Assembly (NCBI RefSeq): GCF_030811685.1
Contig: NZ_JAUSRF010000011.1
Location: forward strand, 124,001-188,000
Reading direction: 5' to 3'
Length of the DNA stretch: 64,000 nucleotides
Source: Neorhizobium huautlense
GTDB taxonomy: Bacteria; Pseudomonadota; Alphaproteobacteria; Rhizobiales; Rhizobiaceae
This document shows, piece after piece, positions 1 to 9,089 of the stretch (positions are counted from its first letter, which is position 1; each line of letters begins with the position of its first letter). Position numbers and translations under genes: made by a program. A model generated the notes under the pieces. It was not told where the DNA came from. It did no database searches and saw only the letters and a list, made by a program, of their open reading frames with translations.

Positions 1-1912
1 ACGCCAAGGCGTTAAGCTGCTTGGGTGTCGTGAAGACTGCTTTTTTCTCTTCGGTCTTCCAGACGCGCTCGTGTGCCGCATTGCCCCGGTAAAATCCGCC
101 CGGCTTAAACATACGATCGTTATAGTGCTCGAATTGATCCGGGTAGGTCGCCTCGATGAGGTCACGGACGAGACCATAGTCACCCGTCCACTCATCCCAT
201 TTCAGCGTTGGGCTCGGGGCAACGGTCGCTCTCGCAATGCCGGTCACGATTGCAAGCTCGCTTCGAAGGTGTTTGGAGGCTGGCGTACGTTTGCCGACGG
301 ATCCCGAGATGTGAGAAAAGCTGTCTTCGGTGGTGACGGACTGCGCGCCCGTGGCTTGCTCGTCGCGCTCTAAGCGTGAAAGGCACGGAAGGATGTAGGA
401 CTTCGTGCCTGGAAAGAGGTGGCTTCGGTTCAGCTTCGTCGAAACGACGACGGTCAAATCCTGCTGGGCCCAGGCGTTTTCCATCGCCTTTTGATCGGGA
501 ACGGCGCGGACCAGGTTGCCGCCAAGCGATATAGTTACCTTGATCTTTCCCGCCATCATGCCCTTCACGGCATCAACGATCGTCACACCATCTTCGGTTG
601 GCGGGTCAAAATCAAAGAGAGACTTCAGCTTGTCCATGGGGATAAGCTTGGCCTTCTCCGCAATACCGACAGTTCGTTGGCCTTGAACGTTCGAGTGGCC
701 ACGCACCGGACAGCATCCTGCACCCTCGCGCCCGATGTTGCCGCGCAGAAGAAGGAGGTTGACGACCATGGCAACGTTCAGAGCGCCCTGTGAATGCTGC
801 GTCAGCCCCATCCCGTAGACACCGATCACGCGCTCCGCGTGAGCGTAAATCTCACCGGCACGCCTGATCGCGTCCTCAGTCAGGCCGCTTTCCGCCTCGA
901 TTGTGCTCCATTCTGTCGATCGGATAAGATCGATGAAGCTGTCAAAACCGACCGTGTGCTCATCGATGAAAGGGACGTCGAGAAAGCGCGGCGCTCCGCT
1001 CACCAGGGCGGCATCGTCCGCCTCGACGAGGACCTTACAGAGACCGAGAATGGCAGCGATGTCACCGCCAGCGCGAACCTGAAGATACTCATCGCTGATC
1101 TGGGTCTCGCGTCCCGTCAGCATATCGACAGGGCTCTGCGGGTTGACGAAGGAAACCAGGCCTTGCTCCATTACAGGATTAAACGTGACAATTTTTGCCC
1201 CGCGCTTTTTCGCCTCCTGGAGCGGGTGAAGGAAGCGCGGGCTGTTCGATCCTGGATTCTGGCCGAAGAAGAAAAAAGCGTCAGCTTTTTCCAGGTCATC
1301 CCAAACGATAGTTCCGACTGGAGAGCCAATCACCTTCTGCAGCCCAACCGATGTCGTCTCGTGGCACATGTTCGAGCTTTGTGGAAGATTGTTGTTGCCG
1401 TACGTTCGAGCCAGCAAAGCATAGAGGTAGGATGCTTCCAAGCCCGCATGACCAGACGAATAGAAAACAACGCTCTCGCGCGGGAGGGACTGTAACGTTT
1501 TGCCGATATCTTCGAAGGCGTCTTCCCAAGCGACTTCAACATACCGATCGGTTGCGCTATCGTAACGCAAGGGGTGTGTCAGTCGGCCAGTCTGTTCGAG
1601 GTTGTAGTCTTTCCAATCGCGAAGCGCGGTCACAGTATGATCGGTCCAGAACTCTGGGGTGCAGCGTGCGCTCGTCAGGTCCGAGATTGTCGCTTTCGCG
1701 CCGTTCTCGCAAAACTCAAATGGGTGATAATTTACCGCTTTGGGCCAGGCGCAGGAGACGCACATGACGCCTCCCGGCTTGTTCTGTCGGGCCAGTTCCT
1801 CAAGAACCATTGGGGACGGCCGCTCATCACCAATGATACGTGCGATCGATTTGACTGATCCCCAGCCGCCAGAAGGGCCGCCGGACTCAGGATTGTGCAT
1901 CATCTCAGTCAT
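1..1912 (-). CDS. FdhF/YdeP-type molybdopterin oxidoreductase, 3' end outside window
   Basis: An open frame of about 637 codons runs from ATG at 1912 to the left edge without a stop, so the C-terminus is missing. The product reads as a formate-dehydrogenase-alpha-like molybdopterin oxidoreductase (FdhF/YdeP group, usually about 760 residues). Near the N-terminus CVSCAWPK is followed by FCENGAKA, a cysteine set expected to hold an iron-sulfur cluster. Further on come YSSGHAGLEASY, FFGQNPGSNSPRF and LLLLRGNIGREGAGC, typical cofactor-domain segments. It starts 73 bp after the catalase stop on the same strand, so joint transcription is likely. The substrate is not known for this subgroup. The family is clear; the start is set by the only ATG cluster after an upstream in-frame stop. 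Confidence 0.85.
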   Translation of the reverse strand, partial: MTEMMHNPESGGPSGGWGSVKSIARIIGDERPSPMVLEELARQNKPGGVMCVSCAWPKAVNYHPFEFCENGAKATISDLTSARCTPEFWTDHTVTALRDWKDYNLEQTGRLTHPLRYDSATDRYVEVAWEDAFEDIGKTLQSLPRESVVFYSSGHAGLEASYLYALLARTYGNNNLPQSSNMCHETTSVGLQKVIGSPVGTIVWDDLEKADAFFFFGQNPGSNSPRFLHPLQEAKKRGAKIVTFNPVMEQGLVSFVNPQSPVDMLTGRETQISDEYLQVRAGGDIAAILGLCKVLVEADDAALVSGAPRFLDVPFIDEHTVGFDSFIDLIRSTEWSTIEAESGLTEDAIRRAGEIYAHAERVIGVYGMGLTQHSQGALNVAMVVNLLLLRGNIGREGAGCCPVRGHSNVQGQRTVGIAEKAKLIPMDKLKSLFDFDPPTEDGVTIVDAVKGMMAGKIKVTISLGGNLVRAVPDQKAMENAWAQQDLTVVVSTKLNRSHLFPGTKSYILPCLSRLERDEQATGAQSVTTEDSFSHISGSVGKRTPASKHLRSELAIVTGIARATVAPSPTLKWDEWTGDYGLVRDLIEATYPDQFEHYNDRMFKPGGFYRGNAAHERVWKTEEKKAVFTTPKQLNALA

Positions 1913-1985
1913 GGAAGATTTCCGATCAAAAAGGACGAAGGCGCTCCGTTTACCGGAACGCCATGGGGAAGAAGCTCAGGAAGGG

Positions 1986-3062
1986 TTAGTGAGATGGCTC
2001 GTGGAACGGGCAGCCATTGAAGCGGGCTCGGAACTCTGCCGAATGTCGGTAGGGATCTCTACGCGCCCGATTGATGTTGCCGAGCGGCCGGTGCGCATCT
2101 AGACCGGTCCACACGCTGAACCGCATCTCTTCATCGACCTTTTGGACGTTCACGTCGCTCCAGCTATCCTGTGGCATCGCAGTGACCTTCGCTACAGTAA
2201 CGAAAGGAGCGTCTTCCTCTTTCCACTCGACCGTCGGATCCTCGATGGGCTGGTCTTCCAAATTTCGACAGAGCTGGACCTGGAATTCCCAGACCCCGTT
2301 GGTTTCCTGCATTTCCGCCTGAACAGTTTCGCGAATGGCGTTTTCACGAACGGTTGCGTCAATGAGGGTGTCCGTCCGCTGTGTCAGGTCCGGTGAGATC
2401 GGCTTCAATTTGAACTTGGCTACGTAATCACCGTAGCGGAACGGTGTGACGCTGAAATATGTCTCGCCAAGTGGGTCAGAATTCGGCGCGCCACCGAGGG
2501 ATTGAATGGTCGGGCTAGCAACACCGACCGCTTCAAGGCCCTTGTTCACCGTCTGGAGCACGCTCGACAGCACAGTCTTGGTGCCTTCCATCCGGTCTGT
2601 CGTCTTTGCGAGAAGCTTCAGACTGGATAAAAATTTCTTGGCATTCGGGGCTTGAAAGACAGGGCCGTTGACCATGATGAAATCTTGTGTCGAGCCTTCG
2701 GCGTCAGGAAGCCGCGGCCCTTCGACATCAAGCACCTTCATGGCAAGGCCTCGAGGCAAGGAGATTGCGTCGGGAAGAATATCGCCGGCATTCGTCGAGA
2801 GGCGGAGAAAAACCTTGTGAGCTCCGGGCGTCGCGAACATACCCTGGGCCAGCTCAGGCGGCAGGCCGGCTGCGACTGTCATCGCCGCTTCGATGATGCC
2901 ATGCGCCTTCGCATGCACTGAGCGGACGGCATGACCATAATCTTCCGCCGTCTTCTGCATAATGACGTCGAACTGTTCATTCAGACCAGCAATCGTCTCT
3001 TTCTCGTCATCTCTGATGCTCTCCAGATCAGATGAATAGCGGATTGGCTGTGATATCGACAT
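1986..3062 (-). CDS. Small catalase-family haem protein
   Basis: This 358-residue protein belongs to the short catalase-like (SrpA-type) haem protein group, which removes hydrogen peroxide or organic peroxides. VHAKAHGIIEA carries the distal histidine region, LPRGLAMKVLD resembles the catalase core, and the C-terminal HRPLGNINRARRDPY is the usual end of these short forms. It lacks the C-terminal domains of the large KatE found at 13-15 kb. ATG at 3062 was chosen because GGGGAGCG precedes it; a longer reading from TTG at 3101 would lie inside the predicted EcfG promoter. The molybdopterin oxidoreductase follows on the same strand. Family assignment is firm; true catalase activity against peroxidase activity cannot be told from sequence. 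Confidence 0.9.
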   Translation of the reverse strand: MSISQPIRYSSDLESIRDDEKETIAGLNEQFDVIMQKTAEDYGHAVRSVHAKAHGIIEAAMTVAAGLPPELAQGMFATPGAHKVFLRLSTNAGDILPDAISLPRGLAMKVLDVEGPRLPDAEGSTQDFIMVNGPVFQAPNAKKFLSSLKLLAKTTDRMEGTKTVLSSVLQTVNKGLEAVGVASPTIQSLGGAPNSDPLGETYFSVTPFRYGDYVAKFKLKPISPDLTQRTDTLIDATVRENAIRETVQAEMQETNGVWEFQVQLCRNLEDQPIEDPTVEWKEEDAPFVTVAKVTAMPQDSWSDVNVQKVDEEMRFSVWTGLDAHRPLGNINRARRDPYRHSAEFRARFNGCPFHEPSH

Positions 3063-3086
3063 GAGGCGCTCCCCGAAAGATCGGGA

Positions 3087-3112
3087 AACGCTGCACTTCA
3101 AGCGAAGGTTCC
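3087..3112 (-). promoter_or_regulatory. EcfG/RpoE2-type promoter of the catalase gene
   Basis: On the minus strand GGAAC (3112-3108) is followed after 17 bases by CGTT (3090-3087). This fits the alphaproteobacterial general-stress consensus GGAAC-N18/19-TT. Transcription would begin about 15-20 bases before the ATG at 3062, which supports that start codon. Confidence 0.7.
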
Positions 3113-3151
3113 GCTAGCAAAAGTGCTGATATATAGTCATAAAACAACGGG

Positions 3152-3721
3152 TTATGCGCTGCGTGTCTGCCCGCGATGTTTTCCTTCTTCGAACTCCTCG
3201 ACGATCTTGTCGCAGAATGCCGGAAGGTCGTCAGGGGTTCTGCTAGTGACAAGGCCCTGATCGCAGACCACCTCCTCGTCGACCCATGTGCCGCCTGCGT
3301 TTTCGATGTCTTTGCGGACCGTCGGAAACGAGGTCACGGTCCGTCCTTGAAGAACGTCGGCTTCCACCAACAGCCATGGTCCGTGACAGATGACACCTAC
3401 CGGTTTGCCCTGTTGGAAGAACGAATGTACGAGAGCGACCACGTCCTTATCGGCCCGGAGCTTGTCAGCACCGACACAACCGCCGGGAATGACAAGCCCA
3501 TCGAATTCCGCAGCGGAAACTTCAGCAACCGCCTTGTCCACCACAAAACTGCCACCTGCATCGAGATCGTTATTGTTCGTCTTGGCCTCGCCCTTCTCGA
3601 TACCGATTACGGTTACCGACGCACCAGCCGCCTCAACGGCGTCCTTCGGCTGCTTGAATTCGGGCTCTTCGGTACCGCGTGGTGCGATAAGGATCGCAAT
3701 TTTTCTGCCGTTCAACGTCAT
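3152..3721 (-). CDS. DJ-1/PfpI (YhbO-like) stress protein
   Basis: A 189-residue protein of the DJ-1/PfpI type 1 glutamine-amidotransferase-like superfamily. The nucleophile elbow is GVICHGPWLL, with Cys112 followed by His113, and LVIPGGCVGADKLR is the oxyanion-side loop typical of the YhbO/PfpI branch. Members act as chaperones, deglycases or proteases against carbonyl stress; the exact activity is debated. Length is normal for the family. The start has AAGGAAA seven bases upstream. A very good EcfG-type promoter lies directly before it, divergent from that of the topoisomerase gene. The next gene on this strand, the catalase, has its own promoter. Confidence 0.92.
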   Translation of the reverse strand: MTLNGRKIAILIAPRGTEEPEFKQPKDAVEAAGASVTVIGIEKGEAKTNNNDLDAGGSFVVDKAVAEVSAAEFDGLVIPGGCVGADKLRADKDVVALVHSFFQQGKPVGVICHGPWLLVEADVLQGRTVTSFPTVRKDIENAGGTWVDEEVVCDQGLVTSRTPDDLPAFCDKIVEEFEEGKHRGQTRSA

Positions 3722-3754
3722 TGAAGTTTCCTTTCGCGTTCACTGGAGGCGGCC

Positions 3755-3779
3755 AACGAAGAAGCAGCGATGATGTTCC
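3755..3779 (-). promoter_or_regulatory. EcfG/RpoE2-type promoter of the DJ-1 gene
   Basis: On the minus strand GGAAC (3779-3775) and CGTT (3758-3755) are separated by 16 bases, a full match to the general-stress consensus. The DJ-1 ATG is at 3721, leaving a leader of about 25 bases that contains a ribosome binding site. Confidence 0.72.
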
Positions 3780-3811
3780 GGATCGTCGGCTCATGGATTG
3801 TCCTGCAGCGC

Positions 3812-3836
3812 GGAACAGCCGCTCGATCTGTGAGTT
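3812..3836 (+). promoter_or_regulatory. EcfG-type promoter candidate of the topoisomerase gene
   Basis: GGAAC (3812-3816) is followed after 16 bases by AGTT (3833-3836), so GGAAC-N18-TT is met with one departure from CGTT. The predicted start of transcription falls almost on the ATG at 3845, implying a leaderless or near-leaderless message. Confidence 0.5.
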
Positions 3837-3844
3837 ATTGGCCA

Positions 3845-4915
3845 ATGAACCAGATCATTACGAAAATCGACACAATCGCGGCTGAAGCGAAGCTTGCCTC
3901 AGGGCTTGTTTATGTTCCAGGTCTGGAGACCGGGATCACGCGTACGGTGGGGGCCAACGGCTTCTTGTATTACCGTCCAGACGGGCGGCGGATAAAAGAA
4001 GCCGATGAGATAAAACGTCTGAACGCCTTGGCGATCCCACCGGCATACACCGATGTGGTGATATCAACTAATCCTTTCTCGCATCTGCAAGCAATCGGCA
4101 AAGATGCGCGGGGCCGGAGGCAATATCGTTACCATCCTGACTGGCACGCAGAACGCGGCAAGGCGAAATTTGAACGGCTCGTCGATTTTGCGGACCGCTT
4201 GCCTGACTTGCGTGAAAGGGTCGAGCAGGACCTCCGTTCTCGCGGTCTTGGCATGGATAAGGCGCTGGCCACCGTAGTGTGGATGCTCGATAACCTCTAC
4301 ATCCGCGTCGGCAACGCGACCTATGCAGAGGCGAACAAGTCCTACGGTCTGACGACCTTGCGCAGCCGGCACGTGAAGGTCGAGGGCGGCAGCTTGAAGT
4401 TCCGCTTCAAAGGCAAGTCCGGCAAGGAATGGAACTTGGCGCACAGCGATCGGCGTATCGCCAACGTCGTTCGAAAACTGCAGGAACTTCCAGGTCAGCA
4501 TCTCTTCCAATACGTTTGCGATGACGGTGGCCGCCGCGCGATTTCCTCCCATGACGTCAACGATTACATTCGCGAAGTGACCGGAGACGATTTCAGTTCG
4601 AAGCAGTTCCGAACCTGGGGCGCCACTTGTATGGCGGTCGAGGCACTGGCAGCGCTCGAGGCGGCCGCCACGAAACGAGAACTGAACCGTCAGTTGAACG
4701 AAGCGATCGACACGGTGGCTGCAAAGCTCGTCAACACACGTGCTGTGTGCCGCTCATCCTACATCCATCCAGCAGTGTTTGAGGATTTCCAGTCGGGGAT
4801 GCTGCGAGACGTCCTGAAGCTCAAGAGCAAAAGCGAGCGGCTGCAGCAGTGGCTGGACGAGGAAGAAATTCGCGTGCTGAGATGGCTGAAGCGCCGAACC
4901 GCGGCGGCTGCATGA
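3845..4915 (+). CDS. DNA topoisomerase IB (poxvirus-like)
   Basis: About 356 residues, the length of bacterial type IB topoisomerases, which relax supercoils through a 3'-phosphotyrosyl intermediate without ATP. NGFLYYRPDGRRI marks the N-terminal domain; RVGNATYAEANKSYGLTTL and KQFRTWGATCMAVEAL carry catalytic-domain segments, and the nucleophile is Tyr306 in RSSYIHP near the end. No ribosome binding site precedes ATG 3845; an in-frame ATG at 3770 is possible, but the stretch between has no family resemblance and contains the predicted promoter. The family is sporadic in bacteria. Here it sits between stress genes and shares its control region with the DJ-1 gene, so a role in DNA protection under stress is inferred. 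Confidence 0.9.
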   Translation: MNQIITKIDTIAAEAKLASGLVYVPGLETGITRTVGANGFLYYRPDGRRIKEADEIKRLNALAIPPAYTDVVISTNPFSHLQAIGKDARGRRQYRYHPDWHAERGKAKFERLVDFADRLPDLRERVEQDLRSRGLGMDKALATVVWMLDNLYIRVGNATYAEANKSYGLTTLRSRHVKVEGGSLKFRFKGKSGKEWNLAHSDRRIANVVRKLQELPGQHLFQYVCDDGGRRAISSHDVNDYIREVTGDDFSSKQFRTWGATCMAVEALAALEAAATKRELNRQLNEAIDTVAAKLVNTRAVCRSSYIHPAVFEDFQSGMLRDVLKLKSKSERLQQWLDEEEIRVLRWLKRRTAAAA

Positions 4916-4991
4916 CATCTACATCATATCATCCTCCCGAGCCTACGGTTCGAGAGACCGATAACCAGCTTTGCTAGATGACAGAAAACGG

Positions 4992-5402
4992 ATGAGCACG
5001 ATGAAGACATTTGGAATTGCCTATTTCTCGACGCTCGTCCTGTTCTTGGCTATCGATGCCATCTGGCTGGGCGTAGTTGCCCGCAAGTTCTACCAACAGC
5101 AACTCGGCGATCTGATGCTGCCGTCGCCAAATCTTGCCGTGGCCGCAGTGTTCTACCTGTTCTTCGCTGCAGCGATAGTTGTTCTGGCAGTCCGGCCCGG
5201 GCTTGAAGTGGGGTCGCTATGGACAGCGGCCGGCTATGGCGCCTTGCTTGGGCTCGCCGCCTACGGGACCTACGATATCACCAATCTGTCAACCCTGAAG
5301 AACTGGCCCGTAACCCTCAGCGTCGTCGATATGATCTGGGGCACTGTGCTGACAGGGCTCGCTAGCGCAGGTGGATATGCTGTAACTCGCTACTACGGAT
5401 AG
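4992..5402 (+). CDS. DUF2177 family membrane protein
   Basis: A 136-residue protein with about four transmembrane segments. The first begins FGIAYFSTLVLFLAIDAIW and includes the acidic and tryptophan residues seen in DUF2177 proteins; AAYGTYDITNLSTLKNWP is the other conserved block. The function of the family is unknown. ATG 4992 was preferred to an upstream TTG at 4971; ATG 5001 is also possible. It lies 46 bp before the Mfd-like gene on the same strand and may be transcribed with it. Confidence 0.8.
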   Translation: MSTMKTFGIAYFSTLVLFLAIDAIWLGVVARKFYQQQLGDLMLPSPNLAVAAVFYLFFAAAIVVLAVRPGLEVGSLWTAAGYGALLGLAAYGTYDITNLSTLKNWPVTLSVVDMIWGTVLTGLASAGGYAVTRYYG

Positions 5403-5448
5403 TCGCTTTTTCAAACGATTTGACACATTCAAAAGACTGGAGAATGAC

Positions 5449-8400
5449 TTGCGCGTATCCGAGTATTCAAGTGTTACGATCCCGGTCTTGCCGTCTCCGG
5501 TACAGATTAACCCGTCACTCGTCGCAGCCAAGCTTGTTGAGATCATGCAGGTGAACCAGCAACCGCATGTCTTCATTGCTTCGACGGATGGGACAGCGGA
5601 ACAAATCGCCAAAGCCGCCAGATGTCTCGGACCCGGTATCGATGTTCTTCTGCTTCCACCCTGGGACTGCCTTCCTTTCGGTCGGGTTGCACCTTCGAAA
5701 CAGGCAATGGGAAGACGCATGGACGCGCTTCGTGTATGGCTGCAACCCTCATCGAAGCCCAGGCTACTTATCACATCATTAGGCGCGGCCCTGCAGCCGG
5801 TTCCACCCCTTTCCATTGTTCAGGACAGCGAGATTACTTTCAAGGTTGGACAGCCTTTCGATTGCGACGCGTTCAGGCACTTCGTTATTAGAACGGGCTA
5901 TCTGGAAGAGGCGCTGGCTGACGAACCTGGGGAACTCGTCTTCCGTGACGACATCGTTGACGTTTTTCCCGCTGGCAGCTCGTTGCCGATGCGGATCGTG
6001 CTTGATGACAATGGCCGGATCGAGGAGCTGCGGTTCTACGATCCCGCGACTCAGCGGACGACCGAAACAGTCGATCAAATGACCTTCGGGCCAGCGTCCG
6101 AATTGATCCACGATGAAATTGCAGTCGCGGCCGACGGGCGTGCCATATCTGTCGAACGCCAGATGCTGCAGACATACGGCAGCGTGCAAACGCTTTTCGA
6201 TGTCATTGCAGACAGCTCTGTCTGCTTACAGCAAGGTTGGGAAGGCAAGCTCGGCGAACTCGTTGCGATCATTCAAGACGCGACAGAGGCGCATGGGCAG
6301 TTGGGCGCGCTCCGCGAGTCACACGCTTTCTATCTTAGTGAAGAGCGGTTTCTTGAAGAGATCGCTCAGTTTGATCGCTGCGCCATCGATTATTCGGACG
6401 CACTTCCCTTGCATGAAATCGAAGGCCGCAATCGCCGGAAAGCCTTGGCCGAATTTACCCATCAGCAAATGCTGAAGGGCAAAACGATTGTCCTGGCTGG
6501 TTGCGGCGACGCCATGGACGGTCTGTTGCGGGCCGTGGCGCAAGTGTCAGAGGTAACGGCGGCGAATGGCTGGATGGCATGTCTCTCGGCTCCGTCCGGA
6601 TCTTTGCTGACCCTCAAATGCGGATTGGATCGTGGCTTCGCGGTCGGCGACATCCACGTTGTGACTCCGACCGACGTCTTCGGCGAAAATATTGAAGAGG
6701 TCGATACGTCGAACTTCCTGAGGGAGCCGCAAATTCGACTCGGCGACGTCGTCGTTCACGAAGACCACGGCGTCGGGATCTTGAAGGCGCTCGAAACGGT
6801 ACAGGTAGAGGGCATCGGTCAAGACGCGGCGCGGCTGGAATATCGAGACGGCGCGTCCATCCTCGTGCCGATGTCGGAGTTCGGTAAACTCTGGCGCTAC
6901 GGATCGTCGCCCGATGCGGTATCACTGGATCGCCTTCATACAGAAGCGTGGTCAAAACGTCGCGCGGCGATCAACAAGGACATTGGAAAAGCTGCGCGCC
7001 ATCTTCGGCGGCTCGCCAAGGTTCGGGGCGAAACCATTGCAGAGGAATTCGCTCCACCTCAGAAAGCCTTCGCAGAATTCGTGCGCCGGTTCCGTTACTC
7101 TGAGACAGCTCATCAGTCATCGGCGATCCGAGCAGTTCTCCAGGATTTGAGTTCTGGGACGCCAATGAACCGCCTCGTCTGCGGTGATGTCGGTTTTGGT
7201 AAAACTGAAATCGCGTTGAGGGCCGCGGCTGCGGTGGCCTTCTGTGGCGCGCAGGTAGTGGTGATAGCCCCGACGACCGTGCTGGCCCGTCAGCATTATC
7301 TCACGTTCCAGCGTCGATTTGCCAACATGGTCGTCAGAGTCGAGATGCTGTCGAGGGTCGTGGATCGAAAGGCGGCAGCCGAGGTTAAAGCCGGCTTGGC
7401 CTCTGGAGAGGTCGGCGTCGTCATCGCCACGCAGGCCGTTCTTGCCAAAGATGTCCGTTTCGCTCGCCTTGGCCTTTTGGTTATTGATGAGGAGCATAAG
7501 TTCGGAGCGCGTGACAAACAGGCAATGCGATCGCTTTCGCCTTCGCTACATGTCCTGGCCATGTCCGCTACTCCGATCCCGCGGACACTGCAATCGGCAA
7601 TGATCGGTATCCAGGACGTGAGCCTCCTCGCAACGTCTCCTTCCAAGCGGCGCCCCGTCAGAACGACGCTCGGTCCGTACGATGGACCTTCCATGCGCGT
7701 TGCGTTGCTCCGCGAGTTTCGGCGCGGCGGACAGAGCTTCGTCGTCGTGCCGCAGATCGACGACATCGATGGCGTTCATCAAACTTTAAAAGACCTGGTA
7801 CCCGAACTGTCGGTTCGCGTCGCACACGGCAAAATGAAAGCTGCCGATATGGACGAGGTCATGGTCGGCTTCGCCGATGGCGATGGGGACGTTCTTCTGT
7901 CCACCAATATTATCGAAAGTGGCCTCGATGTGCCGCGAGCCAATACGATCGTCATCTGGCGGGCCGATCGATTTGGCATCGCGCAGCTGCATCAATTGCG
8001 TGGCAGAGTGGGACGTGGCCGGACACAAGGTTCTGCCATGCTTCTCGCAGAAGACGTTATCGCGCAAGAGACCCGTTCCCGCCTGTCGACCATGGAGGCC
8101 AACGACCGCTTAGGCGCAGGCTTTGCTCTTAGCATGCAGGACCTCGAGATGCGGGGTGCCGGGGACATCGCCGGTGACGATCAGGCCGGTCACATGAGGC
8201 TCCTCGGCATCAGTTTTTATCAAAAGCTTCTGGAGCGCGCGGTGCTTTCAGGCGGCAAAGAGGTCTCTCGCGAACAGCAGGATGTCGCGGTAAATCTCGG
8301 CGTCACCCACACGATACCCGAGGACTACGTGTCGGACGGCACGGTGCGACTTAACCTCTATACACGATTGCTCCGGGCTGGCGATTTCAAAGCCTTGGAC

Positions 8401-8703
8401 GATCTTCAGGACGAGTTCGACGACCGTTTCGGAGAACTCCCCGACGAGGTTTCGATACTTATCCGGCTTGCCCGACTTCGTATTGCTGCCGACCGATTTG
8501 GTGTTTGCAGGATCGATGCTGGACCGCGCGGCCTGGCGCTGAGTTTTGCGTCGAAGCCGAGCCGCAAACAGTTTGAGGCAATGTCGCAGGTCTGCCAAGG
8601 CGAATACCGCGACGAGCGGCTGGTTTTCAAACTTTCAACGGACGACGGGCTTGAGAGGTTGTCATTCCTTGAAAAGCTTTTGCGCCCCACCGTACCAACC
8701 TGA
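5449..8703 (+). CDS. Mfd-like transcription-repair coupling helicase, probable second copy
   Basis: A 1084-residue superfamily 2 DNA translocase with Mfd architecture. The N-terminal UvrB-homology part covers roughly residues 1-400, followed by a CarD-like RNA-polymerase-interacting domain (VVVHEDHGVGILKALE), the helicase core with Walker A GDVGFGKTEIALRA, the DEEH box and SATPIPRTL, a second RecA lobe with STNIIESGLDVP and QLRGRVGRG, and a TRCF C-terminal domain. Canonical Mfd is about 1150-1170 residues, so this form is somewhat short. The start is TTG with GGAG six bases upstream. Rhizobia keep a housekeeping mfd in the core genome, so a paralogue embedded among accessory stress genes is likely; this cannot be shown from the window alone. 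It may serve damage repair under stress. Confidence 0.88.
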   Translation: MRVSEYSSVTIPVLPSPVQINPSLVAAKLVEIMQVNQQPHVFIASTDGTAEQIAKAARCLGPGIDVLLLPPWDCLPFGRVAPSKQAMGRRMDALRVWLQPSSKPRLLITSLGAALQPVPPLSIVQDSEITFKVGQPFDCDAFRHFVIRTGYLEEALADEPGELVFRDDIVDVFPAGSSLPMRIVLDDNGRIEELRFYDPATQRTTETVDQMTFGPASELIHDEIAVAADGRAISVERQMLQTYGSVQTLFDVIADSSVCLQQGWEGKLGELVAIIQDATEAHGQLGALRESHAFYLSEERFLEEIAQFDRCAIDYSDALPLHEIEGRNRRKALAEFTHQQMLKGKTIVLAGCGDAMDGLLRAVAQVSEVTAANGWMACLSAPSGSLLTLKCGLDRGFAVGDIHVVTPTDVFGENIEEVDTSNFLREPQIRLGDVVVHEDHGVGILKALETVQVEGIGQDAARLEYRDGASILVPMSEFGKLWRYGSSPDAVSLDRLHTEAWSKRRAAINKDIGKAARHLRRLAKVRGETIAEEFAPPQKAFAEFVRRFRYSETAHQSSAIRAVLQDLSSGTPMNRLVCGDVGFGKTEIALRAAAAVAFCGAQVVVIAPTTVLARQHYLTFQRRFANMVVRVEMLSRVVDRKAAAEVKAGLASGEVGVVIATQAVLAKDVRFARLGLLVIDEEHKFGARDKQAMRSLSPSLHVLAMSATPIPRTLQSAMIGIQDVSLLATSPSKRRPVRTTLGPYDGPSMRVALLREFRRGGQSFVVVPQIDDIDGVHQTLKDLVPELSVRVAHGKMKAADMDEVMVGFADGDGDVLLSTNIIESGLDVPRANTIVIWRADRFGIAQLHQLRGRVGRGRTQGSAMLLAEDVIAQETRSRLSTMEANDRLGAGFALSMQDLEMRGAGDIAGDDQAGHMRLLGISFYQKLLERAVLSGGKEVSREQQDVAVNLGVTHTIPEDYVSDGTVRLNLYTRLLRAGDFKALDDLQDEFDDRFGELPDEVSILIRLARLRIAADRFGVCRIDAGPRGLALSFASKPSRKQFEAMSQVCQGEYRDERLVFKLSTDDGLERLSFLEKLLRPTVPT

Positions 8704-8771
8704 CGCTTAAATTCGAGACGCACGAACCGCTTCGCTTAATGCCGTATGCTTCAAGAAACGGAGGAGAAATC

Positions 8772-9089
8772 ATGTCAGACTCGAGTACCACCACCATCAC
8801 TGCCCTGTTCCGGACGCGTGAAGAGGCCGACCTGGCGATCGAGCATCTGGTGCAGAAGAACGGCGTGCCTCGACCCGATATTTTCGTTCAGCCGACCGCG
8901 CACGAAAATTCAGGTGGCACAGCGCCATCTGGCGGCGATCGTTATCATGAGGACGGTCCGCGAGAAGACGGAAAGTTGACGGGGGAAATCGAAGTTTCAG
9001 TGGATGTGGCGGAGGGTGAAATAGCCGCGGTACAACGCACGCTAGGCGACACAGGCGCCATTCATGTGTCCGGGCGTCCGTTGACATGA
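8772..9089 (+). CDS. Small conserved hypothetical protein
   Basis: A 105-residue soluble protein. Its start ATG 8772 has GGAGGAG eight bases upstream; a longer reading from 8739 has no ribosome binding site. The N-terminal half (TITALFRTREEADLAIEHL) resembles the ferredoxin-like fold of general-stress and heat-induced YflT-like proteins in which a small domain is followed by a variable tail; the middle is rich in Gly, Asp and His. The stop overlaps the next gene's start by four bases, so it is co-transcribed with the FAD monooxygenase. No specific function can be assigned. Confidence 0.75.
   Translation: MSDSSTTTITALFRTREEADLAIEHLVQKNGVPRPDIFVQPTAHENSGGTAPSGGDRYHEDGPREDGKLTGEIEVSVDVAEGEIAAVQRTLGDTGAIHVSGRPLT

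Noticed and set aside
419..1495. Two long plus-strand open frames at the left edge
   Set aside because: They lie antisense to the continuous minus-strand frame of the molybdopterin oxidoreductase, which has clear family motifs throughout.
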